Shown piece after piece: positions 1-11,774 of a stretch of 64,000 nucleotides of DNA. Below the pieces are notes generated by a model that was given only the letters and a program-made list of their open reading frames with translations, was not told the origin of the DNA and ran no database searches. A program made the translations under genes and the position numbers. The stretch comes from Clitopilus passeckerianus (Eukaryota > Basidiomycota > Agaricomycetes > Agaricales > Entolomataceae), in assembly GCA_944990035.1 (NCBI GenBank), contig CALYLX010000034.1, forward strand, positions 992,001 through 1,056,000. The letters run 5' to 3'. Positions within the stretch are counted from its first letter, which is position 1. Every line of letters begins with the position of its first letter.

Positions 1-142
1 AACACCTCTTACTCAAACGATGCATGTCATCCGGTTCAAAACGCCAATAACAGGCTCTCTTTACCGGTCGTGATCTGTCCGTGATTCGAACATAAGGCGT
101 TCTGAGCAGAGTGGAAGTCAGGACATCCTTTCACCCACCAAC
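1..142 (+). other. 5' flank of the P450 gene
   Basis: This is upstream sequence ahead of the P450 start codon. I see no convincing TATA box or other defined element. The ATG at 143 sits in the context ACCAACATGG, which has A at -3 and G at +4, a good eukaryotic start context. Confidence 0.4.
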
Positions 143-2573
143 ATGGCGGTGCCTCCAGGAGTGATCTGGATTCTGACCCGCTTGCCCACTCTTCTCGTTC
201 CTTCGGTTGCGATCTATGTACTCAACAAGTATACACTCGCTGTCTATGGCTACGCATTGCCGACTTGGACCCTGGTTCTCGTTACTACGCTTTCGTTCCC
301 CGCTACAGTCATACTGAGGAGCAAGATCAAAGACTTCAAGGACCACCGTGCTGCTGCGGCGCATGGTGCCGTAGTCCCGCCTAGTGTCTATGACCCTTAT
401 CCCGGTGGAATTGGTCTATTGCTTGTTCTCATCCGGAATCTCAAGAATGGATACCCCGGTGCGCAACTTTCAATAATTAACATCCAGAATGGGGTCTGAA
501 TGCGATTCAAAGGCGACCGTTTGGAGGAACGCTCCGCAAAATATGGTCACACGTACAAATCGCAGATTCTCTGGGAGAATAGGGTATGTTTCCTTGAAGT
601 GGCGAGGATGACCTATACTGACTGAATTACCCTCTAGTTTATCACTACTGAACCCGACCACATCAAAGCTATTCTTGCCACCAGATTTGATTCGTTTGAG
701 AAAGGTACCTTCTCTTACAGCCTATTTTATCTTTACTTTTATCATACTGTCGCGTCAAGGTCCCGACGTTATTTACCAAATGAACTCCTTCCTTGGGTCT
801 GGCGTTTTCAATTCTGATGGTGAAATGTGGAAGTATGTCCCTTCCTTCCTTGCCTGCCATGATGCAAGTCTCAACCTTCACGAACTAGGTTCCACCGCGC
901 GATGACCCGCCCATTCTTCAGTAAGGATAGGATCACCCACTTTGAGATTTTCGAGCGCCACATCAAGGATGCCTTCTCGCAAATAAGGGAGAGGCAAAAG
1001 GAGGGTTACCCAGTCGACATTCAGGTATATTTCCGCAGCCTGTCAGGACTCAGCCTATTCTAACGCAGTAACTCGCAGGATGTCGCCTCTAGATTCACGA
1101 TGGACTCCGCAACTGAGTTCCTCTTCGCCAAGGACGTTCAATCACTCGCAGCAGGCCTCCCATATCCTCACTACGCATCCAACCTCCAAACGTCGATCTC
1201 GTACAATCATCCTGCAAACGTCTTCTCCCGCTCTTTCGACGAAGCTCAGAAGAGGGTGGCTCTCCGCATGCGCTGGGGAGGTATGTGGCCGTTGGTTGAA
1301 TTTTGGGGAGATAAAGTCAAGGCGAAGATGGGGCCTGTTTTCGACTTCATTAACCCGATTTTGAATGATGCGGTTCAGAGGATGAAAGATTCTGGGAAGG
1401 ACGTCGCGGAGAAGAGTCGGGATAGGGAGATTCAGGATGATGAAAGCTTGCTTGACCATTTGATTAACTATACGGATGGTAAGCTGCCTTTTGTCTCATT
1501 CTTGCTGAAAGTAGATGTACTGACTCGGTCGACAGATAAGACGGTTTTACGTGACGAGACGCTGAATATTCTATTGGCTGGTCGTGATACTGTGAGGAGC
1601 TTTTGGACTTGTGGCCCACTGAACCTGGCTGACAAAATGCAGACGACAAATTCGATCACGTATGCAATCTATATGCTGTCCAAGCATCCCGAGGTTCTGG
1701 AGAGATTGCGTGCCGAGGTTCTTGAGAAGGTCGGAAGTGGTCGAGCTCCTACCTACGACGACATGAAGGACATGAAGTTCCTCAGAGCGGTGATTAATGG
1801 CAAGCTTTTTTGTTGACTCATCCCCTGGTGCTCACCCCAAACATTCAGAGACTTTGCGACTCTATCCTGCCGTGTATGTATATCTCAGGCTGTCAAGCAA
1901 GCTCGTTCTTACTTCTTGCCAGGCCTTTCAACGTCAGAATGTCGAACGACAATGCGGTAGTACTGCCTGCGAAGAACGGCGAGAAACCTTTCTACATTCC
2001 ACCGAGGTCAAGGTGTGATCTGTCCCTTGCATTCAACCAGGGATCACCATACTGATTCTCGGCTATTAGATTTTCGTACAGTGTCTTCATGATGCACAGA
2101 AGGAAAGACTTGTGGGGACCCGATGCACACCTGTTTGACCCCGACCGTTTCCTGGATGATCGACTCCAGAAATACCTGACACCCAACCCGTTCATATTCT
2201 TGCCTTTCAATGCTGGTCCTCGCATTTGTCTAGGACAACAGGTAAGAAATCCTCCATCCGTGAGGATGAAACGATGATAACCCATGCGCTATTCCAGTTT
2301 GCCTACCACGAAACATCCTACTTCTTGATTCGCTTGTTGCAAAACTTCTCGGTTATTGATTTGGCGCCCGAGGCTCAACCAACCGAGTCGCTTCCTCCTC
2401 CAGAGTGGAAGAACGAACTGGGTTCTAAATCAGATTCGTTACGACTCAAGTGCTACCTGACCATGTCCATCATGGTAAGTCTTTCAACTGTTCGCTGCTC
2501 TCGTATATTAAATCTCATTCGTCTTTAGGGTGGATGCTGGGTCAGGTTGAAGGAAGCGGAAGCCGATGCGTAG
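143..2573 (+). CDS. cytochrome P450 monooxygenase, CYP63-like, 13 exons
   Basis: A haem-thiolate monooxygenase, probably anchored in the ER by hydrophobic N-terminal segments (about residues 5-60). My exon model is 143-458, 513-583, 638-704, 760-832, 889-1025, 1080-1478, 1536-1591, 1643-1799, 1849-1873, 1923-2012, 2070-2241, 2298-2474 and 2529-2573. It sums to 1785 nt, or 594 aa plus stop, which fits the roughly 600-residue CYP63 group. Landmarks in order are the I-helix AGRDTT (exons 7-8), the K-helix ExxR as ETLRLYP (exons 8-9), [12 protein letters not shown] and PDRF (exon 11), and the haem loop [13 protein letters not shown] (exon 11) with its axial Cys. The intron at 1800-1848 must start with GC, not GT, to keep the ExxR helix whole. 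The substrate is unknown; CYP63 members in wood-decay fungi oxidise alkanes and aromatics, but that is family knowledge. The family name is from recall of motifs; the P450 call itself is firm. Confidence 0.9.
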
Positions 2574-2772
2574 TACTGGAGAAACTATTCATATATTTTG
2601 GATTTTCCTTGTATTTCTCCATCTTATCTCTGTCCGAGTATAGTAAAGCCTTCCGAAATAAATACCCACCAATAAAGGGATCTCGCGCCGACGCGTCAGC
2701 TGCAGCTTTCGCAGTTTGATCGAAACTTGCCTTTCTTCAAACAGCCACTATCCCTACTTGCCGCTATTCAAG
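2574..2772. other. short intergenic spacer
   Basis: This 199-bp spacer between two genes on the same strand must hold the P450 3' end and the RPN10 promoter. I see no clear TATA box near the RPN10 start. AT-rich sequence around 2580-2660 is a plausible 3' UTR/polyadenylation region. Confidence 0.4.
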
Positions 2773-3924
2773 ATGCCGTTGGAAGCGACGATGATGATTA
2801 TTGACAACTCAGAGTACATGAGGAACGGGGACTACCAGCCAACAAGATTCGAAGCGCAGTCAGATGCCGTGAACACCGTCTTCCAGACGAAGATCGATGC
2901 AAACCCGGAAAATACGGTTGGGATAATGACTATGGCGAACAAAGGGTGAGGATATGTCTGTAAGCTATGAGATTCTTGACTAATATTGGAGCGCAGACCG
3001 GAAGTGCTGGTCACACATACCAAAGACCTGGGTCAAATACTCCAAGCCATTCATACCACAAAGTCAAAGATTGGAGGAGAAATCGATATACCGACTGCGA
3101 TTGCAATTGCCCAGCTAGCTCTGAAACACAGAGAGAATAAGAATCTGCGTCAGCGGATAATAGTGTTCGTTGCCTCGCCTCTGGATGGCGAGGGCGTGGA
3201 CGAAACTTCTATGGTTAAGCTTGCGAAGAAGCTGAAGAAGAATAACGTTGCAATTGATGTTGTGTGCTTTGGTGATGGAATTGAGGAGCCTATTCCTGGC
3301 CAGGAGAAGGCTGTTCTGCAATCCTTCGTTGAAAACGCAAGCAGCAGCGAGAACTCGTACGTTCCTTCCCTGACCCGATGAAAGGAAGCTCCAATTGACA
3401 TCACGCATGCAGACATCTTCTCAACGTGCCCCCTGGTGCCCACCTGCTATCGGATGCGCTCATATCATCACCTATCCTCTCGGAGGACCGCGCAGGCAGC
3501 ATTCCGACCGAGTTTGGCGGTACTGCCGAAACAGGTGCCTCTACATCGAATACCAACTTCGAGTTTGGTGTGGATCCAAGTCTGGACCCGGAATTGGCTA
3601 TGGTAAGTACTATACTCTGTCTTTTTATAGGTCTGAACTCATGTCTGGTTTTAGGCTCTGCGGATGTCTATGCAGGAGGCTCAAGCACGAGAAGCAGCAG
3701 AGGCAGCCACACAAAAGCCGTCGGAACCACCAGCCGCTGAATCATCGTCGACAGATCCAGAGGAGGAACGTATGCTACAGGAGGCGTTGGCGATGTCAGA
3801 AGGCAAGGATGTGGAGATGACGAGTGGGGATGCTGATGAGGACGAAGATGAGGATGCGGCGATTGCAAGAGCGATTGAGATGAGTATGCAGGATCAGACG
3901 CAGGATGACAAGGGAAAGAAGTAA
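2773..3924 (+). CDS. RPN10: 26S proteasome regulatory subunit RPN10 (ubiquitin receptor)
   Basis: A 19S regulatory-particle subunit that captures polyubiquitinated substrates. The four-exon model 2773-2945, 2997-3356, 3413-3602, 3655-3924 gives 330 aa and all introns are GT-AG. An N-terminal von Willebrand A domain (about residues 1-190) opens with [17 protein letters not shown] and includes RIIVFVASP. The C-terminal part carries ubiquitin-interacting motifs: [15 protein letters not shown] spans the last intron, [13 protein letters not shown] lies further down, and [14 protein letters not shown] precedes an acidic/basic tail ending KGKK. That is two clear UIMs plus one weaker one, closer to metazoan S5a than to the single UIM of budding yeast. 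The gene converges with the beta-7 proteasome gene, 159 bp away. Function is firm from domain order. Confidence 0.95.
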
Positions 3925-4083
3925 TGTATTAGCTATCGTGTACTTTTTATTGAGGTCAATTTTCTTTCCGTCGTCAACGTTCCATGCAAGTTGTCCATAT
4001 GCAAACACCAACTCAAGAAGAGAAAGGAAACGCAGATTTTCAACATGCTTTCAACTAGCGTTACAGTGAATATGGTGTACAGT
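3925..4083. other. shared 3' region between convergent proteasome genes
   Basis: A 159-bp tail-to-tail spacer. The 3' UTRs of RPN10 and PRE4 must lie close together or overlap here. The sequence is AT-rich with no ORF of note. Confidence 0.5.
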
Positions 4084-5142
4084 TCATTGAGTTTGGGTTC
4101 CGTAGCCACGGATGCCCTCTCCGAAGGCCCAATATGTCTCCAAGCGACGGGATTCCGAAATGCTTACACCGGACTCAGTGACTTTGGCAATTTGGTACTG
4201 CACAACGAGTGTAAGCCAAAGAACGTAATGAGTGATCTGTACAGACCTTGTCTATGCTCCTTGCGTCGCGATAGAACAGCACCTTCATGCTCTGTTCCAA
4301 GATCTCAACAGCCTCTGCCTCAGTCAATTCGTCTTCTCGTCCTTCAACAGCGCTCCTCAGCAGCGGTTGTGCGATATGAGCGCCGTATCCGGTAGCCAGT
4401 GTCGCAGCGGTGTAAGTAGTTCCAAGGAGGTCAACAAAGGCGAGGAAGCTATCAAGGTATGAGATCGATGCGGAGCTAGCACGAAAGAACACGCACCGTT
4501 CACCGTTCTTGAAGCCTCCAACCAGTAACGAGTTCCAGAGCGGGTTTATCTTCGACCTCCGCGCATACATGACTTGAGAGAGATACTCATGGATCTCTGC
4601 AGGTCCCAGAGTGTGACCATCGCCAGCGGTGAACTCGTCGACTATGAGCTCGTCGAGAATGGTCTGGATGTATTGGAAGTCGGACATGTCCCCGCTGGCG
4701 CCGATCACGGTGTGTTCTCCGACAGCATGCAGGCGTTGAATGTCCTTGAATCGTGCAAGAGAACCGTAGGATGCTGGTGGATTGTCAGTGGTCGATACAC
4801 AATACAGGATGGAGGTGGATACCAAGGTTATCTGCTGCCATCATTATGCCGTCTTTGTATTTAATCGCCAGGACACTGGTTCCAGTAACGATCGGCTGCC
4901 TGCAGATGTTGTGAATGACCTTTCTAGACTGATTCTGTCAGAAGGCGGTCTTACTGGGTACGTTGGACCCCGTTCGAAAACTGATCTTGGGCTGTATACG
5001 TTGGACGTTGAGCTATGGGGTACGTGCTATAAGGATCGTGAGTGTCATTTCTCTATGTTGGTGGTAAGCTAGGGGCCAGCAAGTCTGTGTAGTGTCAAAT
5101 TGTGCATACAGGTCTTCCCCAGTTGGTCGGAAAATGGTCCAT
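4084..5142 (-). CDS. PRE4: 20S proteasome subunit beta type-7 (PSMB4/Pre4)
   Basis: A structural, non-catalytic beta-7 subunit of the 20S core. The six-exon minus-strand model is 5142-5110, 5052-4955, 4899-4823, 4773-4497, 4448-4247 and 4197-4084. All introns are GT-AG and 48-57 nt. The sum is 801 nt, giving 266 aa, the same length as yeast Pre4. The first exon encodes only 11 residues, MDHFPTNWGRP, which matches the conserved N-terminus of the family. Other landmarks are QQPIVTGTSVLAIKYKDG, DNLASYGSLARFKDIQRL, ARRSKINPLWNS, FVDLLGTTYTAATLATGYG and VLFYRDAR. The residue after the propeptide-like region is Thr in TGTSV, but this subunit is not an active protease in known species. A model starting at 4825 would miss three exons. 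Confidence 0.95.
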
Positions 5143-6439
5143 GTTCAAGGTTGGCTAAGAGAGAGCTCGCCTGGCTCAAACGCGCGTTCCAATGTACGCG
5201 TCAGTTGGTATGATAATGTAATCATTGGTTCGGAGGCGCCGACACGCCGGCCAAAAATAGGAGATTCGGCCGGAACTCAGCTGCTCAGGCAAATTGGGTA
5301 AAGTTGAAACTACCTCAGGCCACAAAGTTGGTCAAATAGAATCCTATAATGTTAGGTATAAAAACTGTGATATGCAAGCAATGCCAGGCACACAGTTTGA
5401 CATCAGTTACAAAAGACCTTGTTCAAATGTTATGGTGTAGCTTTAGACTAATCATGGGGCCACAGGTCAGGTTTTTTTTTCTCCTACTAAAACAGTCTCA
5501 GAGTACTGTTGAACATTGCTGGCTTCCAAAAATATTTAGAAAAAGTTCTTATTATATTGCTGTTTTTTGGCTTCTCAATATGTCAATTTCCAAATAGAAA
5601 CTTGAGATTTATCATTTTCTTACTGTTTTTTTTGGGCAAAATCTGCAGGTTTCAAGGGAAATTGAAGACAACAGATATTGGCTTGCTCTAGTAAAATATA
5701 AATTGAACGGAATAGATTCTTCGCTACAATAATACATATCTTTTATACTGTACTTCTGTAGCTAAGGTAAATGATAAGAATATAAGCGAAATATCCATCA
5801 GCAAAGTGGCATATTACTTGATTCAGCTTTGAAGTGCTTAATTGCCTTTAAATGCCTTTAAAAGCTGTAAAGGCAGTTAAGAGCATAAAGTCAATATTTT
5901 AAAGGAGATCCAAAGGAATTAAGACTATCAGGAGCACTAAAAACATTGTTTTTACACTGGCACTCTTAATTGCCTTTACACTGCTATCATGGCTCCTATA
6001 AGGGCCCAACTATTCTGAGTCTCAAATAGGCATGACCTTCTAAAAGATCCTACTAGGCAGGTATGCAGAAAATCACCAGAGTTTTAGGAAGTTTAAGGGT
6101 TGTAGAACCTTCCTTTTAGAGGGCCCAGGCCTGGAAAGTAGTGGAATACAAAGAAAAATATTTTAATACCAGATCTGGTGATCTAATAGATGGTCCAAAT
6201 AGTGTATAGGGTGCCAAAGCAAAGATAGAAGACCTTTAATACTATGGCTATGCAGAAAAGTGAGAAAAGAGAAAAGAGACAAAAACAAGACAGATAGGCT
6301 TACCAATATATCAAAGGTAAAGAAATACAATATCTAAAAATGATATATATACTGTAGAATGCTCTACTAGTAGATGCCATATGAGTCAGTAAGAGTCAGA
6401 GAGGTAAGTAAGTCAAGTAGAGTTATGGGGCTATAGTTA
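5143..6439. repeat. AT-rich gene-free stretch with inverted-repeat fragments
   Basis: About 1.3 kb without a supportable gene. The proximal ~150 bp is the likely PRE4 promoter. Further right the sequence is AT-rich and carries small inverted repeats: TAATTGCCTTTA near 5838 pairs with TAAAGGCAGTTAA near 5870, and the TTGCCTTTA core recurs near 5970. These look like decayed small transposons, but I cannot define ends. Confidence 0.4.
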
Positions 6440-8058
6440 CAGTGACTCAAACAATTGTCCGGATGTTTCGCACTTTTTGAGTATTTGCTTAATAACTTTT
6501 GCTATACTAAAGTTTGAATTATAGTGTTGGTACATAGAACAAAGCATTCGATCTCTGCTACAAGAATATATAAAAGTTATGTAATTCGGATCAAAGCCCG
6601 TTGAGATATAGTAGAAACAAATCAGAGATACATCCGGACAATTATTTGACTATGTACATTAGATATATAAAATTCAGCCATTAGTACTTGGTATTGCCTC
6701 CCTTTGCCTTAAGGACTGCTTCTATCCTTCTGGGCATACCTTCTATTAAGTTCTGACACACCTCTGGTGGTATATTCTCCCATACCTCTGCAACTCTCTC
6801 CCAAACTTCAAAAACCCCCTTAGCGTGAGTCGGATATTCATTAAGCTTCATTTTGATATGGTCCCAGAGGTGTTCTATAGGGTTGAGGTCAGGAGACTGT
6901 GCTGGCCAGTCTAGAAGATCAATATCATTGTCTTCCATCCACACCCGGACCACATTAGAGGTGTGCTTGGGGTCGTTGTCCTGCTGGAAAATTCTTTTGT
7001 CCTCGGGAATGTCCAAATTCTCTATGCTGACCAGCAGCTGCTGGTCCAAAATGTCCCGATATTGGAAGCGGTCCATAATGCCCTCAACCTCTGCAAGTTG
7101 CCCCACTCCATTCCACCCCATACACCCCCATACCATGATGCTTCCTCCTCTGTGTTTAACCATTTTTTTTATCTCCCTAGGAATAAGGCCCTGGCCCTTC
7201 TGTTTCCATGTCCATTTCCTTCCATCTGACCCAATTCTATTGATCTTGGTCTCATCTGACCATACCACCCTCTTCCAGTCCTCTACAGTGCGTTCCTTGT
7301 GGTTGTGGCACCATGCTACGCACGCCTTCTTTTGAGCAGAAGTAAGCAAGGGCTTTGGCTTCAACACAACAGCATAGAAATCATTTTTCTTGAGTACATT
7401 TCTGACTGTTTGCGGGGAGACAGTGTTGGAAATGATGGTGTTAATGTGTTTGGTGACCTGCACAGCATTAGTGCATCTGCCATGGTTGAATTGTGCCAGA
7501 ACAGCTCGTTTATCAGTAGGGGTGAGCTTAGAAGGGCGGCCAGAAGAAGGTTTAGAGCGGTTGGGACAGATTTCTTGAAGCACTGTAGCCACAGTAGATT
7601 GCCTACATTGAGTTTGAAGGCAATAGACCAGACAGAGTAATTGTTAGAAGCCAGAGAAATAATGTTTTCCTTCTGAGCAGATGGAATAGGCCGGATGGTA
7701 AATTGTGGGGATCTGATAGCATTTCAGCTGCTTATATGTATTGCAAACACAGCCATATGGCTGTAGTGCATAGCCTCTAAGGCTGTGCTGCACTGCCAAG
7801 GGCTATGCACACTGCAATTGGGCTGTGTCTGTGTTTCTGGAAGCACAGTCAAATAATTGTCTGGATGTATCTCTGACTTGTTTCTACTATATCTAAACGG
7901 ACTTTGATCCAAATTATGTAACTTTTATATATTCTTGTAGCAGAGATCAAATGCTTTGTTTTATCTACCAACGCTATAATACAAACTTTAGTATAGCAAA
8001 AGTTATTAAGCAAATACTCAAAAAGTGCGAAACATCTGGACAATTGTTTGAGTCACTG
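6440..8058 (-). mobile_element. Tc1/mariner element with long terminal inverted repeats
   Basis: A 1619-bp DNA transposon flanked by TA on both sides (6438-6439 and 8059-8060), the Tc1 target duplication. The ends read CAGTGACTCAAACAATTGTC and its complement. The inverted repeats are long, about 211 bp each (6440-6650 and 7848-8058). Each repeat is itself bounded by inverted motifs: an outer CAAACAATTGTCCGGATG and an inner CATCCGGACAATTATTTGA. One transposase gene lies between them on the minus strand. The left and right repeats differ at several sites, so the insertion is not brand new. Confidence 0.9.
6681..7711 (-). pseudogene. Tc1-family transposase, N-terminal frameshift
   Basis: The 303-codon open frame (7592-6681) holds the DDE domain. 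It shows VVWSDETKIN (first D), IFQQDNDPKHTS (second D) and DLNPIEHLWDHIK (E), with 34 residues between the second D and the E, so it is DD34E and Tc1-like. The frame has no ATG near its start. The upstream helix-turn-helix region (QFTIRPIPSAQKENIISLAS..VWSIAFKLNVG) is readable only in another frame, and the two join at about 7600-7606 if one base is missing there. I therefore call it a pseudogene with one frameshift. It lies wholly inside the inverted repeats. Confidence 0.8.
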
Positions 8059-8266
8059 TAGGAAACAACCTAGGACTGTGCATGACTGTAAATTGCTAGG
8101 AGGTAACCAGAAAGTTTATGGAATACAAATACATGGTTCTAGGTCAAATGGAAGGGTTGAAGAGTGATGGAAATTAATCTAGACATCTTCTCACATTCAA
8201 GCTGCCCAGACTAGACAAAAGCAAAGCCCCCAGCACCCAAATTTTCAAAAAGGAAGAGAAAAAATG

Positions 8267-8302
<36 letters not shown>

Positions 8303-8588
8303 GCCATCTCCAAAAAAAGATGTTTAGAATTGTGTCACACTTGTAATTTGAAAGCATACAAAGACCTAAATTCCGAATGTAGAACTTAGCATCAGCAGAA
8401 AAGTAAATACTAGTAGACAGATATATTTACCACAATAGTTTACTACACTACACCAGAGCAATAGAGGGAGTATGACATCTTCTATTCACAAAAGAATATA
8501 CCAGCTCAATTGAAATAAGTAATTTTTGCAGCAGTAATATAGATACTATTCATAGAGCTTGAGGCTTGTTGGTATAAGGCTGTATATA
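8059..8588. other. gene-free spacer with poly(T) tract
   Basis: No gene seen. A run of about 28 T near 8273-8300 could be the poly(A) tail of an unrecognised minus-strand retrocopy, but no retroelement sequence follows it. The rest is AT-rich. Confidence 0.4.
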
Positions 8589-8806
8589 CAGTGACTCAAA
8601 CAATTGTCCCAATGTTTTGCACTTTTTGACTGTTTGTACAATAACTCTAGACCAAGTGCACACCAGACCAAAGTGTAGGTACATTTCTAAAAGCATTCAA
8701 TCTCAGTTTCTGGAATATATAAGAATATTGGAACTCCAAACAAAACTGATGGAGATATAGTGCAAACAAGACAGAGCAATATGCGGACAATTATTTGGTC
8801 TTGACT
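8589..8806. repeat. solo Tc1 terminal repeat / MITE-like copy
   Basis: Begins CAGTGACTCAAACAATTGTC, identical to the end of the nearby Tc1 element, and is preceded by TA. It follows the same plan as the 211-bp repeat and ends with GCGGACAATTATTTGG, matching the repeat's inner boundary. The interior has diverged well away from the Tc1 copy. It is either a solo repeat or a small non-autonomous element using the inner motif as its second end. Confidence 0.65.
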
Positions 8807-9606
8807 CTCATTATGGCTAATCAGTGCTATAGCTTGCCATAAACTGTTAAAAATTATAATATGACTCAGTTAAATCTCTTAACTAGCTAAAAGCAATAAT
8901 ATAGAAGTAGTTTAGACAACACAAATGCTCTCAGAAATGTAGTACTCATCTTTCATTGAGATATTTACTTTGTATAATATAACTTGCTTTTCTGAACTTT
9001 TTACTGTTATTTCCCTAAGGGCATTTGGTCATAATTCTTTGTGCTAGGTTATATTACCTAAACAAAAACTTTGGCTAGTACTTTGAGCTATAGAGAAACT
9101 TTTTCTAGTCATTCTGCTAAGCTATTTATTTTAATTTATTGATATTCTATTTCTCGTTGTTTGGGAAAGCCTAGGAAGAGGAGGCCCAGCTTGAAAATTG
9201 TCTCTCACTCCTTTGCCTTTCGTCCCCTTCCTAGCGCTTGTTGTATTTTTTGTTACCCACCCTTTCTTTTCCCTCCCATTTCTTAGGTTTTCTACCTCAA
9301 AACTAATGAGGTTATGTTGTATTATTACAAACACAGCCTTTTTTATAGTGTACTTTATACCATGTAAATTTACAATGGCAATCTACCGTGACCAGTCATC
9401 GAATCAATCATTTTTTGCGGTCGTCCCTGCTAGGTCAACCCTTGTGGCACTAGCAGGTGATGTCGTAACTATCATCCTATCGTATGACACATGATGCATC
9501 ACCCTTCACGATAGCACATGTACATGTACTCGACACATTTCTCACTTCTCATTATTCTCTTCTTTTCTTCTTCTTTCACCTTTGCTACGTAGCATATCTC
9601 AGAATA
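8807..9606. other. AT-rich spacer, no gene seen
   Basis: About 800 bp with only short chance ORFs. It ends in a pyrimidine-rich stretch near 9540-9590, just before the integrase remnant. Confidence 0.4.
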
Positions 9607-10845
9607 CCATCGCTTGTGCCCATTCTCTCAGGATCTTGAGACGGCTTATATCCCTGCTTGTGCGGATTGCCAGAGAAATAAATCCTCGACGGCCCAACCT
9701 ATGGGCCCTCTACACCCCCTGCCTGTACCAGATAATCGTGGTAATTCAGTGGCTATCGATTTTGTTGGCCTTTTACCTGAGGATGACGGTTACGACATGA
9801 TTATTACCTTTACTGACTGGTTGGGAAGTGACATCAGGATTGTGCCCACCAACGTGGATATCTCAGCCGAGGAACTCGCTCGCCTATTCTTTGACCACTG
9901 GTACTGTGAAAATGGGCTGCCAAAGGACATTATTTGTGACCGGGATAAACTTTTCATCTCGAAGTTCTGGAAGGCACTCCATCACCTCACAGGCATCAGG
10001 ATCAACATGTCCACGGCGTATCATCCCCAATCGGATGGGGCTAGCGAGTGTACTAATAAGACCTTAAACCAGTGCTTGCAATTTACGTTGAACGAGATCA
10101 GTGTGGTTGGGCAAAGGCACTACCTCGAGTGTGTTTCACTATCATGAATACTGTTAACACCTCTACAGGCTTTTCTCCTTTCCAATTGCGTATGGGCCGA
10201 TCCCCCCGTGTCATTCCACCGCTGGTTGGGATCGAGAACGAGGACGGCCTTGTGGACATCCAGGCTCAGGATGTTGTCGAGCAGCTCCAGAAGAACACGG
10301 AGGAGGCAGCTGCCAGCCTCCTCAAGGTCAAAATCAACCAGGCGGTTCAAGCCAACAAACACCGCTCCGACAAATTCCTCTTTGCAGTTGGCGGAAAGGC
10401 CCTCCTCTCTACTCTTAATCATCAACGTGAATATCTCAATGGAGACAAGACGCGCGTAGCCAAGTTCATGCCCAGATATGATGGGCCTTACAAGATCACC
10501 GCCGTACACCCTGAACACTCCACCGTCACACTCAACCTCCCTAACTCACCAAATGTTTTCCCCGTCTTCCACACAAGCCAGCTAATTCCTTTCACCGAAA
10601 ATGACGACTCCCTCTTCCCTTCTTGTGCTTCTTTCCTGCAGATGCCAACCCTTATGCCTGACGGCTCGGAGGAGTTTTACATTGACCGGATTATTGACGA
10701 ACAACGACGTGGACGCGTCTTCCAGTATCTTGTACGCTGGCGCGGCAAAGGTCCAGAAGAAGACCGATGGCTCTCAAGACGCGAACTCGAAGACTGCGAG
10801 GCACTCAACATCTGGCTCCAGAAACAAGGACGCACGGTGGCATAA
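9607..10845 (+). pseudogene. Ty3/gypsy chromovirus integrase remnant with C-terminal chromodomain
   Basis: A fragment of a pol polyprotein. It starts with the second Cys pair of the integrase zinc finger (ACADCQRNKSS). The catalytic core follows: AIDFVGLLP (first D), KDIICDRDKLFIS (second D) and AYHPQSDGASE (E). Next come the GFSPFQLRMGRSPR region and a chromodomain (FYIDRIIDEQRRGRVFQYLVRWRGKG..). A one-base loss in a T run at about 10080-10090 shifts the frame, so it cannot be translated as one protein. There is no RT, protease or LTR nearby. The chromodomain marks a chromovirus; in that group it steers integration to heterochromatin. Confidence 0.85.
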
Positions 10846-11774
10846 TTGTAGTACCTTTCCCTTTTCTTTTGTGTTCTTGGGTGAACCTCTATTGAATGTC
10901 CAAAATGAGACTAAGACAAGGTAATAGAGCCTATATATGGAAGATTGTTCTCACAAATAGTTGGTAAATCCAGCTTTCAACCTTGCTTCAACCTTTTACA
11001 CAAAAAGCAAATTGAATTTCATAGTATTCTTTGACCGCACAATTGCCGGTCTTTCTTTATCTTATCCCTGCTGGTTTACGGCCCTCTGGCGGATGGGAAA
11101 GTGCACATGCGCGACCCTGACGTCACCCTGACGTAGCAGACTGATGCGCCTTCCCAAAGCGGAATGCCGAGCTCTGGCCCCTCCGGTCCAGCCTCCCTCA
11201 AGCTCTTCCACCTCAATTTCTCCACTTTTCCCGCCTTCACTAATCTCAAAACTTCTTCTTTGACTTGCGGACAGGGCCGGATTAGGGACCCTGGCAGCCA
11301 GGTACCACAGAGCGCCCAGAACAGGCCTTTTTTGGCTCCCGCAAGCTTCTCAGCATAGCCACATGACCAAAAACGCGACACATCGAATTCTTCCCCTTCC
11401 TCCTTCCTGAGCCTCCAGCCGGGCGCTGGTACTGTACTGCATAGCTTTGCAATTGTATTAGCACTAGATAATGATGAATTCTGCCACAAAAAGTTATTTT
11501 TCTAAGTGTCTGGGGCAAAAACATGTGAAATACAAACTGTAATTCGCCACTGACTCTAATTCAGCTCAGTTTACAGGTTCAGTTTACAGAGATAAGTTGA
11601 AATAACACGGATAAGTTGAGATAAGTAACTTATCTAACACTGATTTACGGTAATTCAGCTCAGTTTACAGCGGGTTTCCATGAGCCGGTTTGATTTACAG
11701 GCTCTGCTATCGGGCTAGACTTTTCCTTGGCTTGCTCAAGGTTCTTTTGGACCCTGACAGGGGCATTGCTTCTT
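10846..11774. other. gene-free repeat-rich spacer
   Basis: No gene I can support. The motif ATTCAGCTCAGTTTACAG occurs twice, near 11560 and 11650, flanking AAGTTGA-type short repeats. This is probably debris of small elements. Part of the first 200 bp may be the 3' region of the chromovirus remnant. Confidence 0.35.

Noticed and set aside
1808..2055. Separate small genes between P450 exons
   Set aside because: The short ORFs read through introns; splicing into the P450 frame restores conserved motifs, so they are not independent genes.
8273..8300. Poly(T) run as the tail of a minus-strand LINE
   Set aside because: The sequence after the run does not match any LINE 3' UTR in the window, and there is no hairpin or TTTGATC.
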